Notes: generated from the sequence alone by a model not told the origin. DNA of 64,000 nucleotides from Arion vulgaris (GCA_020796225.1 CM036759.1:21091813-21155812); one strand, 5' to 3'; numbered from the stretch's first letter, positions 11,690 to 24,345 are shown. Program-made: numbers and translations.

Positions 11690-12300
11690 TGATAAAGGTA
11701 ACCATCTGCTTCAGGTTGTCAGACATACAGTTGAAGCATGTGGTCCATCCCTTTCTTCTCAGGTCTGCATACTGGGGGCAGTTTTGTAGGACCTGATCTG
11801 TGGTCATACTTGCTGGGCCACACTGACAAAGGCCGTTATCTATCTTGAATCAGACGAACTATGGCAGTCTGGTTCCTTCTAAACAGTTGATAATATAATT
11901 CGTCCATGTTGTATTTTTGGTGCTCTTTCTGACACTTTGCCTTACAGTACCCTCTCGCGATGATTTTTTCTTCATAGTTGACCAGGTTATCATCTTGAGA
12001 CATTCTTTCTTCATTTTTAGCCAGGTCTGTTAGCTCTTTATTTCATTGAGCTTGCAGTGTGAGGGTCTCCACTAGATTACTATCCTCTCAGAATCATGGG
12101 ACAACTGGGCTACGTCTGTCTTGAGATCACTAAATTCTGTGTTCATTTCAGATTTCAGTACTGAGATAGCAGATAATGCGCATGTCCAAATGAGCATTTT
12201 TCCATATATATGTTTAATATGTTGTACTACCATTTTTTTTGCAGAAACTTTGGTAGTCTCTACCTCAGCCCTAAAGTTAATTGAGAACGCATGTGGATGA
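11690..12300 (-). mobile_element. LINE 3' region, degenerate
   Basis: On the minus strand one frame contains QTAIVRL, then QCGPASMTTDQVLQNCPQYA and DLRRKGWTTCFNCMSDN. This is the Cys/His-spaced C-terminal pattern (xQTxxxRLRTGH ... CPCG ... xVLQxCPxY ... LR) seen after the RT in several LINE families. Frames are broken and no RT motifs are left. The copy is an old 5'-truncated insertion. Confidence 0.6.
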
Positions 12301-13329
12301 AGCTACGGTCAATTCTTCAGATACAAATTAGCATATAGATTTGATAGACAATTAGCAGTAACAAGTCAGGATTTGCTAGGCATATTTTGTTATATCATGT
12401 TGTAGACGCAGAAGAAAAAAGTATCAATATGAAATGTAAAGACAGAAAAAAGATTAGAAAAGAAATATTAAGAACAGAATTATTGCAAACAATTTAAATA
12501 CTTATTTGATAATATAAAGCCCGTGCCAATTTTAGTAACCATCACGTGACCACATAGTGCTATTATTAATGTCTGTGTATATTATACTGAAAACTTTAGA
12601 AAGGTTTTTTTTTTTTTAAAATACAAACTAATAAACAAAACAAAGAAAACAAAAAAAACATGATCTTGGACTCAGAACGGCACTTGGGCCCCGAACAAGC
12701 CGGAAATGCGTCATCTGTCATTAGGACGTCACGCAAAAATCAATGGGCCCGGGTGAATTTAAATGGTCTCATTTAGACACATCCACCAAATCCGAGAAGA
12801 TTCCTCGTGCAGCCATGGTCTCAGTGGATAGAGTCACACTCTACCCCTAACCAGTTCTAACAACTTTCTATTCAGCTTTCAACGACTCCAAGAGTAGTGA
12901 GTTGTCACTCAGTTATTCCACATGTTCTGTTTGATTTTTTCTGGTTCCCGAACGTTACTTTTGAACAAATTCATGACTTAGACTTCTTCATGTAACAAAA
13001 AATAAGAACTCTCTAATAGTCACATATTCTCAACCTTAAAGTTGATCACTTTTGACATGAACAAAACGAACACTCTAGCAAGCCACAAACGCTTATTCTT
13101 GTCCCACCATTAAAAGTTCATTTGCAAGTACCATTTTGCAAACTAGCTAAATTGATTCTGTTAGCATACCATTCCATTACAGGCTTCTTTGCAACATTGC
13201 ATTGTTTATTTCTCAATCTCTCATGTCGTTATTATTCATCTAAAATCATTCACTTATTCTCCAACGTCAAATCTCCTACTACTCCCATTATCAAAATAGT
13301 TCATGTGTTTCCAGAACAAGTAGAGCTCT
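12301..13329. other. Unique intron sequence with a GC-rich block at 12660-12800
   Basis: Mostly AT-rich and unrecognised. The 12660-12800 block is complex and GC-richer and includes CATCTGTCATTAGGACGTCA, that is a TAATGACAG word on the minus strand (Hox/Meis-like) beside a CRE-like ACGTCA. A candidate regulatory element only. Confidence 0.35.
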
Positions 13330-13485
13330 ACTGTAGTGAAGAGAACTTGCATTACTTGAACGTTTGGTCGAAACTTTGCTGTGTATTGATATTTTTTTTG
13401 GTGTTTTGTAAAACTACAGTACTTTGTTATTACGTGTTTCCTCATTGCTACATAGTTTTACTGCAGTCTTCTATATCGATAGAAC
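13330..13485 (+). mobile_element. Penelope-like fragment (right half)
   Basis: GGTCGAAAC (13366-13374), GTTTTGTAAAACTACAGTAC and GCTACATAGTTTTACTGCAG match the right half of the element at 3665-3990. As there, a minisatellite starts within tens of bases of its end. Confidence 0.5.
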
Positions 13486-13509
13486 TTTTTAACATCTGGT
13501 TAACCGTCT

Positions 13510-14712
13510 ACTGTTTATATCTCAACTTACAAGGGGCACTATTATATTTATCTCGCTAACTTTCTCCTGTTTATATCTTAACTTACAAGGGACACTATTA
13601 TATTTATCTCGCTAACTTTCTCCTGTTTATATCTCAACTTACAAGGGACACTATTATATTTATCTCGCTAACTTTCTCCTGTTTATATCTCAACTTACAA
13701 GGGGCACTATTATATTTATCTCGCTAACTTTCTCCTGTTTATATCTCAACTTACAAGGGACACTATTATATTTATCTCGCTAACTTTCTCCTGTTTATAT
13801 CTCAACTTACAAGGGATACTATTATATTTATCTCGCTAACTTTCTCCTGTTTATATCTCAACTTACAAGGGACACTATTATATTTATCTCACTAACTTTC
13901 TCCTGTTTATATCTCAACTTACAAGGGACACTATTATATTTATCTCGCTAACTTTCTCCTGTTTATATCTCAACTTACAAGGGACACTATTATATTTATC
14001 TCACTAACTTTCTCCTGTTTATATCTCAACTTACAAGGGACACTATTATTTCATTTTTATCTCAAAGGCATATACTTTCTCTACTCCTATTATATCTGAA
14101 CTTACAAGGGACACTATTATATTTATCTCACTAACTTTCTCCTGTTTATATCTCAACTTACAAGGGACACTATTATATTTATCTCGCTAACTTTCTCCTG
14201 TTTATATCTCAACTTACAAGGGACACTATTACATTTATCTCGCTAACTTTCTCCTGTTTATATCTCAACTTACAAGGGACACTATTATATTTATCTCACT
14301 AACTTTCTCCTGTTTATATCTCAACTTACAAGGGACACTATTATATTTATCTCGCTAACTTTCTCCTGTTTATATCTGAACTTACAAGGGACACTATTAC
14401 ATTTATCTCACTAACTTTCTCCTATTTATATCTGAACTTACAAGGAACACTATTATATTTATCTCGCTAACATTCTCCTGTTTATATCACAACTTACAAG
14501 GGACACTATTATATTTATCTCGCTAACTTTCTCCTGTTTATATCTGAACTTACAAGGGACACTATTACATTGATCTCGCTAACTTTCTCCTATTTATATC
14601 ACAGCTTATAAGGGACACTATTATATTTATCTCGCTAACTTTCTCCTGTTTATATCTCAACTTACAAGGGACACTACTACATTTATCTCGCTAACTTTCT
14701 CCTGTTTATATC
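13510..14712. repeat. Minisatellite, 56-bp unit, about 21 copies
   Basis: Unit with GTTTATATCTCAACTTACAA and GGGACACTATTATATTTATC. Starts at 13523 and 13579 give the 56-bp period. One divergent copy at about 14040-14095 carries a changed segment. Stops occur in all frames over most of the array. Confidence 0.97.
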
Positions 14713-15366
14713 GCAATTAGAAAGTCGTTTTCACTTTGATTCAGCAACTTCTACAGTCACACAATTTATTACACAAATAAAAATCACTCAACACATTGTT
14801 ATTATCTAGAAATATAAAAAAAGTGGCAACAATTTATATTGAATGGTGTTCTCAATTGTTCAGGAAAATAAAAAATAAAAATTATCTATGATCCCAATGG
14901 GAAACGTCAAGACCAGCAAACAAAAAATGATAAGCAGTCAGACAAACTAACTTAATAATACGCAGGTATATTAGGCTCTCGGGAAACAAACAAATGCCAC
15001 ACACAGAAATTGAACCATGACCCTTATTCCTAATCGACACCTACCGCCTAGCAATGAGACTAACGCTTTAGTGTCCACAAATGAGCGATAGATACATTGT
15101 CTCAGGAGATGCACATGATGCCATGATAATTATATTTACTGCATAGTAATATTTGATAACGAAAAACAAAAAAAAACCAATGAAAAATTTGAATCGATGA
15201 TGTCGAGGTCTCCAGGGAAACTCATTCTTTTTCAGTTAGTTCTGGTAACAATTGAGAAGATGTTTTTGAATTAAATAACCAGTGTACCATTTATCGAATG
15301 AGTGTACCAGGGAATTGACCGTACATGAAATTCAATCATATACGTCGGGATTAAAATATGCACACT
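14713..15366. other. Unique intron sequence
   Basis: Contains a possible tRNA-like SINE relic on the minus strand at about 15000-15080 (CATGGTTCAATTTCTG resembles a B box). Otherwise nothing. Confidence 0.35.
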
Positions 15367-16389
15367 AGTTATTTTACAATGACTACTTCATCATCAAGGT
15401 GCGTATCCTTTATAGGACGTTGCTTTCTTTGCAGCACATCCCTGCAATTCACTCTGTCTCTAGCCAGTTCACCTACTTCGTCGATGGTTATATTCATGGT
15501 TTCTTTAATATCTTGTAGCCATCTTCTTCTTGGTCTGCCTCTGCCTCTGCGTCCTGGGACCCTGCCCTCTAGTAGTGTTCTTTCCAGGCCATCGTGACGC
15601 TTGATGTGACCAAAGTATGTAATTTGTCTGTATAGTATTTTGTTTATCAGCCAATTATCTTTAACATTTAGTTCTTTCAGGACATCAGTGTTCTTTCTTT
15701 CTTCTGTCCGTGGTATTCGTAGGATCTTTCTGTAGCATTTAGTTTCGAAGGACAGGATTTGCGTTCTTAATTTTTGTGTAATAGTCCATGATTCACAACC
15801 ATAAGTAGCCACTGGGAAAATGCATGCTCTCAATATTTTTAATTTTAGTATTTTGCTGGTGCTTTGTCACATGGTCTTCATTGTGTTTAACTTCTTGATT
15901 GCTATTGCCAATCGTCTTGAGATCTCTTTGGAGCAGTCACCGTTATTGTTAATTATTGAGCCCAGATATCCGTAGTTCTCTACACATTGGAGTTCTTCAT
16001 TGTTTACTTGGATGTTAGGTGAGCCTTTTGCTTTGTCAGTTGACATGATTTTTGTTTTTGTGTATTCAAATATAGATGTTGGTCTTCACTATGTTTCTTG
16101 GTCGTCATGATTAGGTTTTCCAAACCTTCTTTGTTGGTGGATAATAATACTGTATCGTCTGCATATCTAAGCTCTGGTATGCATTTTCAGCCTATAGTGA
16201 GAGGGTCGTAATTCACATAGTTGGCATAGTCTTTTACATTCTCATGATGTTCTACGCATAAATGTTGAATAAGTATGGTGACAAAATACATCCCTGTCGT
16301 ACTCCTTTTTGAATCTCGAACCATCCAGCTATTTTACCTCCCATTTTAATGGTTGCCTGTTGTTCGTGATATAAATGACTACTTAAATA
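15367..16389 (-). mobile_element. Non-LTR retrotransposon (LINE), 3' half with RT motifs
   Basis: Minus strand. A remnant of an endonuclease/reverse-transcriptase protein that copies element RNA at a nicked target. From the upstream side: GWFEIQKGVRQGCILSP (RT block before the active site), then PELRYADDTVLLS with the catalytic YADD at 16154-16165, then YGCESWTITQ, FETKCYRKILRIP, ITYFGHIKRHDGLE, a basic GRRGRGRPRRRW segment and a C-terminus ATSYKGYAP before a stop and (CATCAT)n. The endonuclease and N-terminal RT are missing, and several frameshifts and stops break the frame, so the copy is dead. A SINE-D abuts its upstream end. The same C-terminus recurs at 60735-60985. Confidence 0.88.
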
Positions 16390-16637
16390 TTGAACAATCG
16401 AAAATCGTGGCACATCTTTACATGACGTAGCCATCAACCACAGTATGTGAGTCGCTTATTTTCTAGGCACCACTTATACGCTCAGTAGTTTGACATTGTT
16501 TTCTGAACGGTGAGGTATATTTTTACCTTTCGCAAAAATCCCACGGAAACGAATTTGCTTTCAAACTGCCTGCCTGTCCAGATACGCCTGGGATGTGATT
16601 GAGCTCACGACTGCTTAAGTTACAGGCGCCCACACTG
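16390..16637 (-). mobile_element. SINE-D copy
   Basis: Minus strand, body GAAAATCGTGGCACATCTTT (as read on plus at the left), head with GCCTGTAACTTAAGCAGTCG on minus. It joins directly onto the truncated LINE end, so one element inserted into or beside the other. Confidence 0.8.
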
Positions 16638-16639
16638 TA

Positions 16640-17655
16640 ACTTAAATATATATATATATCTATATATCTATTTTGTTACAATATAAAAATCTCACTGCTG
16701 TGACAGTCAAGTGTGGACATCAAACATAAACATAATACCGCATGGGGGCACACTCTCTGTATGCTACACTGTCTCCTCAAATATAGATTTTAAAATATTT
16801 ATTTGTTATAATAACAACATGATCACTGCTGTGGCGGTCAAGTGTGGACATCAAATATAAACATAAAATCGACGCATGACACGCCATTTTGTAGACAGAC
16901 AAATGATAATTGAAGAATATATGCAACTGTCGTCACGCTAATAACAACCATACGGGGGCGTCTGCTGTGAAGTTGCGTTCTCTGCTCTACAACATAGCCC
17001 GTTAAAGACGTTCTGAGACGTCACGAAGCCCTATGAGGTAAATTCAATCTAACACATTACAAACTAGAAACAATGGCCCAGGGTTTCAGAGAAGGACAAA
17101 ATGAAGTCAAATGACTCCCAAATCAGGCCAGTTTGTCATGAAAATTTCGTTACTGGCTAACACCACGCCTTTAAAAGCTTTCCGCTGGCTTCGTTAAATA
17201 TAGTTTGAAGATTCACCATCAGCCCTGGCCATCTTAGCCCATCATTCCGACACCGATGGTCGCCCTTGTGTCAGAAAAATGGGTTATCTCCCACAGCGAG
17301 GTCTCTTAAAAGTTAACGAACAAGAAAAAAACTAAAAAAGTGACATGTTAAGTAAACTACATAAATGAGGTAGGATTTAAAGCACGAAGCGAGAGGGGAT
17401 ACATATAGATAAACGTTAGCAAGATACACCCAGTGTCAATATTGAATGTCTGCACAAATGACTCTCTTTTGTAAACAGACAAAAAATAAATAAAGATAAG
17501 ATATTAACATGATTTTACAGTAAGCCATCTCAACAACAGAAACAGGTGCTCCTAAACAAAACGGCACAATTAATTATTGAAGCAATCAAGATAATTGGCA
17601 GTTTGTTTCCACGCTATCTAAATCTGGATTTTGTGGAAGAGGAGGAGGGGGAAGA
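16640..17655. other. Unique intron block
   Basis: After a short (TA)n at about 16650-16672 there is about 900 bp of complex sequence. A duplicated phrase (CACTGCTGTGACAGTCAAGT at about 16692 and a near copy at about 16830) repeats with spacing of about 140 bp. The part at 16900-17290 is GC-richer than its neighbours. No exon recognised. Confidence 0.4.
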
Positions 17656-17824
17656 TATGTCTTTGTGGCGAATATGTCTTTGTGGCGAATATGTCTTTGT
17701 GGCGAATGTCTTTGTGGCGAATATATCTTTGTGGCGAATATGTCTTTGTGGCGAATATGTCTTTGTGGCGAATATGTCTTTGTGGCGAATATGTCTTTGT
17801 GGCGAATATGTCTTTGTGGCGAAT
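17656..17824. repeat. Minisatellite, 17-bp unit, about 10 copies
   Basis: Perfect or near-perfect GTCTTTGTGGCGAATAT repeats. 17 is not a multiple of 3, so each strand reads one 17-residue repeat in all three frames with no stops. The right edge runs into the tRNA-like head of SINE-E, and the unit (GTGGCGAAT...) resembles that head's A-box region. Confidence 0.95.
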
Positions 17825-18215
17825 AACTTAAGTGCTCGCCTTTCGTTCCACGTGTACTCGGTTCGATCCCTCGTGGAGTCATCGGGAAATGTGATCTCAG
17901 ATTATGTGAGATCGAGTTCCTAGTTTTGTCGGAGACGGAAGATAAAATGAAGGTCCGGTGCTGATGTTGAACACGTAAAAGAGCCATTGACAGTTCAAGA
18001 AGAGCAGACTGGAAAGATCAACATTCATTAGAAAAATAAAATTCCTACTAAATATTTTCCCATCTAAATTACTGCAGGGAACCTCACCGGTGCTACAGAG
18101 CTCTGGGGTGCGGCTGAGAAGTTCATGAGTAAGAAATAGATCGGAGCCCATATGATTACAAATCGAAGTGCAATGATGATGGTCCTATCAATCAATAGAT
18201 CAATCAATCGATCAT
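17806..18215 (+). mobile_element. SINE-E copy, about 400 bp, tRNA-like head and ATCA/CAAT tail
   Basis: Head: GTGGCGAATAACTTAAGTGC (A-box-like), GTACTCGGTTCGATCCCTC (B-box match). Body: AACACGTAAAAGAGCCATTG, ATTCATTAGAAAAATAAAAT, CACCGGTGCTACAGAGCTC, AGATCGGAGCCCATATG. Tail: TCAATCAAT repeats. This is the only copy here with head, body and tail together. Partial copies at 32515-32800, 42563-42668, 44630-44850 and 59563-59772. Confidence 0.82.
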
Positions 18216-18650
18216 AGATCTGATTTTATATTCTGTTTCATTTTCTACATTTCAAACATGTTTCACATTTTAAATGAGAATGATAGTTACAGCTGTTGAG
18301 AAATGAATAAATTAAAAAGTGACAGAGTAACACAGACAGGGAGGCACGAAACAAAAACATAAGTAGGTTTGTCAAAAGGAAACAAAAGCAATAAAACTGT
18401 ACGAGTGTATGCAAAGACAGAGAGATCGAAAGGACAGTTGTTAAACAGTAAAAATATAGCAAATCTACCTGTATATTTCTAATTGTTTTCCTTAAACCTG
18501 GAAGCTCAAGAAGAAGGGAGATAAACAGGAAAATTGCCTGAGTGCTGGAGTCGTTTTGTCTGGAGCGTTACAATAATTATTGACACGCCGGTATTATGGC
18601 TGCGATTGTGTTTTCTTTTTATTTAGCGAAAGGTAGATTTCGTTTTTATA
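18216..18650. other. Unique intron sequence
   Basis: No features recognised. Confidence 0.35.
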
Positions 18651-18651
18651 T

Positions 18652-18691
<40 letters not shown>

Positions 18692-18714
18692 TATATAGTA
18701 TATATATATACAAT
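18651..18714. repeat. (TA)n microsatellite
   Basis: Interrupted TA dinucleotide run. Confidence 0.9.
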
Positions 18715-19065
18715 AGCGTGAGACGTCCCAAGATTACTTGAGCTCTTCATACAAGACGTTCATTCGTTTATTTTTATGTTTGTTAGTCAACGAACTCTGA
18801 AATAACAACACACAAAAACTACTGGTTTTTATGTTAAAAGTTGCGGGACTTGACTTGAAGGGACTTAACTCCCCTATGTAACAAACAAACAAAGGAACCA
18901 ACCTGCAAGCACATAACAAACATGTGCAAACTTAGAACCATAAACTGGTATATATATACATATTTATATATATATATACTCATATGGGGTACATATATTT
19001 TATTCTATTCTCATCTATGTATATCCATCTCTGTATTGTTATATGAGGTGTGAAACTGAACACCG

Positions 19066-19110
19066 ACAGATTGATTGATTGATTGATATGATTGTCATCA
19101 TTGCAACAAT
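19066..19110 (-). mobile_element. SINE-E tail fragment
   Basis: (GATT)n followed by GATATGATTGTCATCATTGC, matching the reverse complement of the SINE-E 3' end. Confidence 0.5.
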
Positions 19111-19180
19111 TCGAAGTGAAAAAAAATAACTCAAAAGAAAAGAAAGTTTAATTTAAAAAAAAAAAAGGTTTTTGATCACA

Positions 19181-19876
19181 TTAAAGATCATGACAAATTG
19201 TTGATGCAACATCAGGGTTGACAGTGGGGACAAGAGAACAATGCGAAGACAAAGATACAATTTGAAGGAATGCATCAAGAGAATATACATTTAGCAAACT
19301 GCCGGTATTTGTCATAGGAAGGTTTTGATCAGGATCGGGATCAAGTTGGGCGAAGAACTTCAATAATAACTCGACCTCATAAATATATGATGCGCTAATG
19401 AAGGGCCACTATTGAGCCAACGAAGATAGCGATTCTTCTTATTCTTTGCGTTTGTTCTTTACAACCAATTTTAATCACTCTTTGTGATATGTTTGATCTT
19501 TGCCAAGAACGCGTATACGTTGCACATTGGTTTGGTAGGCCCCTAAACGCATAGACTGCTAAACGCTTAGGACACATGCATCCGATTTCAGCCAAACCTC
19601 CTTAGTCGCCTCTTACGACATGCGTGGCAGGTAACAGTGGTTCTATTCTTTACACCCCAAATTTGGGCCCCGGTAACCACTCGGGCGGAAGAAGATAGCG
19701 ATGAAGTGGTTCTTTCTGAGCAAAACCGCCAATATTATGTAATTACTCCAAAACCAAATGCGATTGTCTTCAGAGCTGATGGAGTAGTCTCAAACAATGG
19801 AATATCTAATGCTGCAATTGCATCGAAGTCTTTTTGCTTTTACCAAATACATAGACTGTGTGGTGCCGACGGCTAA
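19181..19876 (-). pseudogene. Unidentified protein-like relic split by a SINE
   Basis: On the minus strand 19703-19876 reads FDAIAALDIPLF then ETTPSALKTIAFGFGVIT before a stop. After the SINE-A, 19181-19363 has an open 60-codon frame (FFAQLDPDPDQNLPMTNTGS...). The two could be parts of one decayed coding sequence or of a transposon, but I recognise no family. The plus-strand frame over the right part is also open, so the coding strand is uncertain. Confidence 0.25.
19434..19690 (-). mobile_element. SINE-A copy with perfect 12-bp target-site duplication
   Basis: Minus-strand full-length copy. GAAGATAGCGAT at 19422-19433 is repeated exactly at 19691-19702. This fixes the ends of the family and shows retrotransposition. 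Confidence 0.93.
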
Positions 19877-20119
19877 GAAGGACATGATCGTAGAACAAGG
19901 ATTTGTCGAGCACGGATCTACCTCCCAATCAAGGGCAACACACAACATACACCGTACAGAAAAATCAGAAGAGAAAAGGACAGCAGACTCAAAAGGAGGA
20001 ACATATTGGAAGGGTCAAGCTGATGTCATTCATTATTGAACAGGTGTATTCACTTGAGTACATTGTCCAGGTTAAGAATAGACGCCAGTTGAATAGTTAT
20101 ACAAGATGTCTACGAAGTA
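19877..20119. other. Unique intron sequence
   Basis: No recognised features. Confidence 0.35.
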
Positions 20120-20430
20120 AGTTTGTTAGTCTGTCACGATGTATATGACGTCAGTTCCTTGTCTATGACGTCCGTTTGTTAGTCTGTCACGATGTCTATG
20201 CCGTCAGTTTGTTAGTCTGTCAATATGTCTATGTATTCAGCTCGTTAGTCTGTCGAGATATCTATGTAGTCAGCTCATTAGTCTGTCGAGATATCTATGT
20301 AGTCAGCTCGTTAGTCTGTCACGATATCTATGTAGTCAGCTCATTAATCTGTCGAAATGTCTATGTAGTCAGCTCATTTGTTTGTCAAGATGTCTATAAA
20401 GTCAGCTCTTTAATCTGACAAGATGTCTAT
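20120..20430. repeat. Minisatellite, about 33-bp unit, about 9 copies
   Basis: Unit TTAGTCTGTCGAGATATCTA then TGTAGTCAGCTCG, with many point changes. One frame is open through most of it because the unit is a multiple of 3. Confidence 0.9.
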
Positions 20431-20526
20431 TAGCTAAGTAATGTAATTCGGTAAGCTACATAAATTATGTTTGATATATAGCATACGAGACAATCAAACA
20501 TAAGATAACCCAGTCTATGTTATAGT

Positions 20527-20630
20527 GGGAATGATAGAAGGAGAGAGCGAAAAATGTATTGAGAAAGAGAGAGAGAAAGAGAGAGCAAGAGAGAGAAAAA
20601 GAGAGAGAGAGAGAGAGTGCCAGAGAGAAA
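20527..20630. repeat. (GA)n-rich simple sequence
   Basis: GAGA-rich purine tract. Open frames over it are low complexity. Confidence 0.9.
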
Positions 20631-20639
20631 GAATAATTA

Positions 20640-21190
20640 AAAGAGAGTTATAGAAATGTTCAGGTAGTAAGCTTCTTTGTCTATTCCTCTCCCCTTCCCA
20701 TTTCGTATCCCGGTGCGTTCTATTCACTTGCCTAGATCGCGCGTCGTGAGTGGAACCTTGGGTAAACCGCAACATACAACAAAAATGTTGGCATTTATTA
20801 GATACACGGCGTGAGAGCTTGCGCCGATATGATAAGTGTTCATTGTTTTTTTCAGCTCGTCCCATGTGGGTCTTTTTGGAGTGGTTAGCTTCTACTTGTC
20901 CTATCTGGCTGTCTGGGAAACGGACCAGTATACAGTTATACCTAAGTGGAACATGTCACTGACAGATGGCCACTTTATGTGCAGCATGCAGGCTTCAGAG
21001 TACGTATGGTTTAATCGTGGGGAAAGAAAGATACCGACTTGGAGCATGCAAAATGACATTTATGTCAAATCCATTTCGATACAAGACAATACTACTTCTT
21101 TATACGAACGCATTTAAGAAAACCCTAAGCATTTCGATTAATGATGTTTCGTTTAACTTTTTTCGACTAACGCATCATGTGTTTACTTTG
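20640..21190. other. Unique intron sequence
   Basis: No repeat or exon recognised. Overlapping short open frames have no family features. Confidence 0.35.
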
Positions 21191-21216
21191 TTACACACAC
21201 ACACACACAAACACAC

Positions 21217-21280
<64 letters not shown>
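21191..21280. repeat. (AC)n then (TA)n microsatellite
   Basis: ACACACAC at about 21194, then TA repeats to about 21276, then TGTGTGTG. Confidence 0.9.
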
Positions 21281-21282
<2 letters not shown>

Positions 21283-21558
21283 TGGTATTCTTTAATTAAT
21301 TTATATATGAGAGAAACATAGTACTTAAATATTTTAAGATGCAATAGAAAAACAGGAAATAATGGAAACAGGGCTTGGACAATTCGTTAAAAAAGCATTC
21401 TTAAGATCCAACACCAGGATGTTGCAAGTACCCACATAAAAACAAGTAGATGAATATTTCAGCAATAAATACATCAATAAATACATCAATACAATTGCTC
21501 TTCTTTAAGAAATCTACTTCATTAACCCAATTCATTTCACATAAGCTTTAATACAATG

Positions 21559-21724
21559 CAGTGGCGGCTGGTGCACATTTATGTTGGTGGGGCTAGACAC
21601 AAATTTTCGGAAAAATAATGGTTTTAGGTTAGGTTATATTTTAGTTTATAAAATAATAAATACACGGTACACATTATTTTTGGTGGGCCCGGCCCCACTA
21701 GCCCTTAATGACGAGCCGCCACTG
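21559..21724. mobile_element. hAT-like MITE copy 1, 166 bp, perfect 8-bp TSD
   Basis: Terminal inverted repeats: CAGTGGCGGCT at the left and AGCCGCCACTG-like (GAGCCGCCACTG) at the right. ATACAATG flanks both sides (21551-21558 and 21725-21732). An 8-bp duplication is typical of hAT transposases. The internal part is AT-rich and non-coding, so it is non-autonomous. A second copy lies at 48762-48915 in the opposite orientation. Confidence 0.93.
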
Positions 21725-21894
21725 ATACAATGTTAATTTAATGTAGTTGTGTGTATATGCTTTCTTATGCTACTTTCCCCAAAAACTAGCAGAAAATAAA
21801 ACAAGGCTAGGGTGCGATTGTGTATGACGGGAAAACAATGTGCCCCTATTTTCTTCAGACATTATAAATAAGAAAATGATAAATAACATTTATA

Positions 21895-23595
21895 ACTGTA
21901 ACTTTCTACAAAACCTGGTAACCACCTCAAGCAGGTATGATGTGAAGGTGGGGCACGAATGTTCTATAAAACCTGGTAATGACCTCAAGCAGGTATGATG
22001 TGAAGGTGGGGCACAAATATTCTACAAAACCTGGTAAATCCGAGTCTACCCGGACATTAAAGTGTGCCCCTAATTTTCGACAAAACCTTTCAGGAATTCG
22101 AACCTGTAAGACATGAAAGGGAGCCACTAATCTTCTGGAAATCCTGGTAAGGACCCCGAGCATGCAAAAACGTGAAAGTGTTCTCATTATGTCCTACAAA
22201 ACCTGGTATGGACCCCAAGTCTGCATGATGTTAAAACATGTCCCTAATGTCATACAAAATCTGGTAAGGGCCCCAAGTCTGCATGATGTTAAAACATGTC
22301 CCTAATGTCATACAAAACCTGGTTAAGGACCCGAACCTGTAAGACATGAAAGTGTGCCCCTTATGTCCTACAAAATCTGGTAAGGGCCCCAAATCTGCAT
22401 GATGTTAAAACATGTCCCTAATGTCATACAAAACCTGGGTAAGGACCCCAACCTGTATGACATGATAGTGTGCCCCTGTGTGCCCTTAATTTCCTACAAA
22501 ACCTGGTAAGGACCCCAACCTGTATGACATGATAGTGTGCCCCTGTGTGCCCTTAATTTCCTACAAAACCTGGTAAGGACCCCAACCTGTATGACATGAT
22601 AGTGTGCCCCTGTGTGCCCTTAATTTCCTACAAAACCTGGTAAGGACACCAACTTGTATGACATGATAGTGTGCCCCTGTGTGCCCTTAATTTCCTACAA
22701 AACCTGGTAAGGACCCCAACCTGTATGACATGATAGTGTGCCCCTGTGTGCCCTTAATTTCCTACAAAACCTGGTAAGGACCCCAACCTGTATGACATGA
22801 TAGTGTGCCCCTGTGTGCCCTTAATTTCCTACAAAACCTGGTAAGGACACCAACTTGTATGACATGATAGTGTGCCCTTAATTTCCTACAAAACCTGGTA
22901 AGGACACCAACTTGTATGACATGATATTGTGCCCCTGTGTGCCCTTAATTTCCTACAAAACCTGGTAAGGACACCAACTTGTATGACATGATATTGTGCC
23001 TGTGTGCCCTTTAATTTCCTACAAAACCTGGTAAGGACACCAACTTGTATGACATGATATTGTGCCCCTGTGTGCCCTTAATTTCCTACAAAACCTGGTA
23101 AGGACACCAACTTGTATGACATGATAGTGTGCCCCTGTGTGCCCTTAATTTCCTACAAAACCTGGTAAGGACACCAACTTGTATGACATGATAGTGTGCC
23201 CCTGTGTGCCCTTAATTTCCTACAAAACCTGGTAAGGACACCAACTTGTATGACATGATAGTGTGCCCTTAATTTCCTACAAAACCTGGTAAGGACACCA
23301 ACTTGTATGACATGATATTGTGCCCCTGTGTGCCCTTAATTTCCTACAAAACCTGGTAAGGACACCAACTTGTATGACATGATAGTGTGCCCCTGTGTGC
23401 CCTTAATTTCCTACAAAACCTGGTAAGGACCCCAACCTGTATGACATGATATTGTGCCCCTGTGTGCCCTTAATTTCCTACAAAACCTGGTAAGGACCCC
23501 AACTTGTATGACATGATAGTGTGCCCCTAATTTCCTACAAAACCTGGGTAAAGACCCCAACCTGTATGACATGATAGTGTGCCCCTAATTCTCCA
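21895..23595. repeat. Minisatellite, 67-bp unit, about 25 copies, with length variants
   Basis: Core CCTACAAAACCTGGTAAGGA then CCCCAACCTGTATGACATGA. Starts at 22561, 22628 and 22695. Some copies lack the CCCCTGTGTGC segment. The left 500 bp is strongly diverged and the centre homogeneous, which is the pattern of array edges decaying. Confidence 0.97.
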
Positions 23596-23599
23596 AGCT

Positions 23600-24180
23600 A
23601 TGATAAACAACAAAAGGGCACAATATCATTTATAACTAGAATTGTCTGTAAGAACGAGAAGATAAATGTCACTTGCCTGCACAATTTGTGTAACAATTAT
23701 CATCTCACGCTGTTAGGGAACGTTCTGAGGCATGTGAAAGCTGATATATTATTTTATATTAAACTCATATTAGGCACAATGCAAAGTCTGCCATTTATCA
23801 ACTATTCATGTGGGCTGAGCAAGACATAATCGCCATATTTGTTACTTTAGACTGCTATTGGGCCCACCGCTGCTGTTGGTAGTGAGCTCCGAAATTTAAC
23901 CTATTGGAAAACCGTTGCCGGCACTTAAATGTTTGCTCTGAACATTAATAATTTAAACAAGCAGACACGAAACACGATCTCTTTTGCAGATCCAACTTTT
24001 AACAATCACCCTCTGGCGAGAGAATAGCTTTCTACAAATTAGTCTGTGTATTCTACAGTAAAACCGGACTCTACGCTTGCTTGTTAAGCTTGATGGGGTC
24101 AAGTTGGAGCGCGTGCCTTTAGAAATGAAGCAAAGATCGCATTCAGAAAATATGCAGTTATTTGTTATTTTTCTTGCTTT
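23600..24180. other. Unique intron sequence
   Basis: No features recognised. Confidence 0.35.
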
Positions 24181-24345
24181 CAAAATATAATGGTATCAAT
24201 AGATAATGTTATTTTTCTTGCTTTCAAAATATAATGGTATTAATAGATAATGTTATTTTTCTTGCTTTCAAAATATAATGGTATCAATAGATAAAATGTT
24301 ATTCTTCTTGCTTTAAAAATATAATGGTATAAATAGATAATATGG
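24181..24345. repeat. Tandem repeat, 44-bp unit, about 3.5 copies
   Basis: AATGGTATCAATAGATAATG then TTATTTTTCTTGCTTTCAAA. Starts at 24189 and 24233. Confidence 0.9.

Noticed and set aside
15358..15597. Plus-strand 79-codon frame
   Set aside because: Antisense shadow of the LINE C-terminus on the minus strand.
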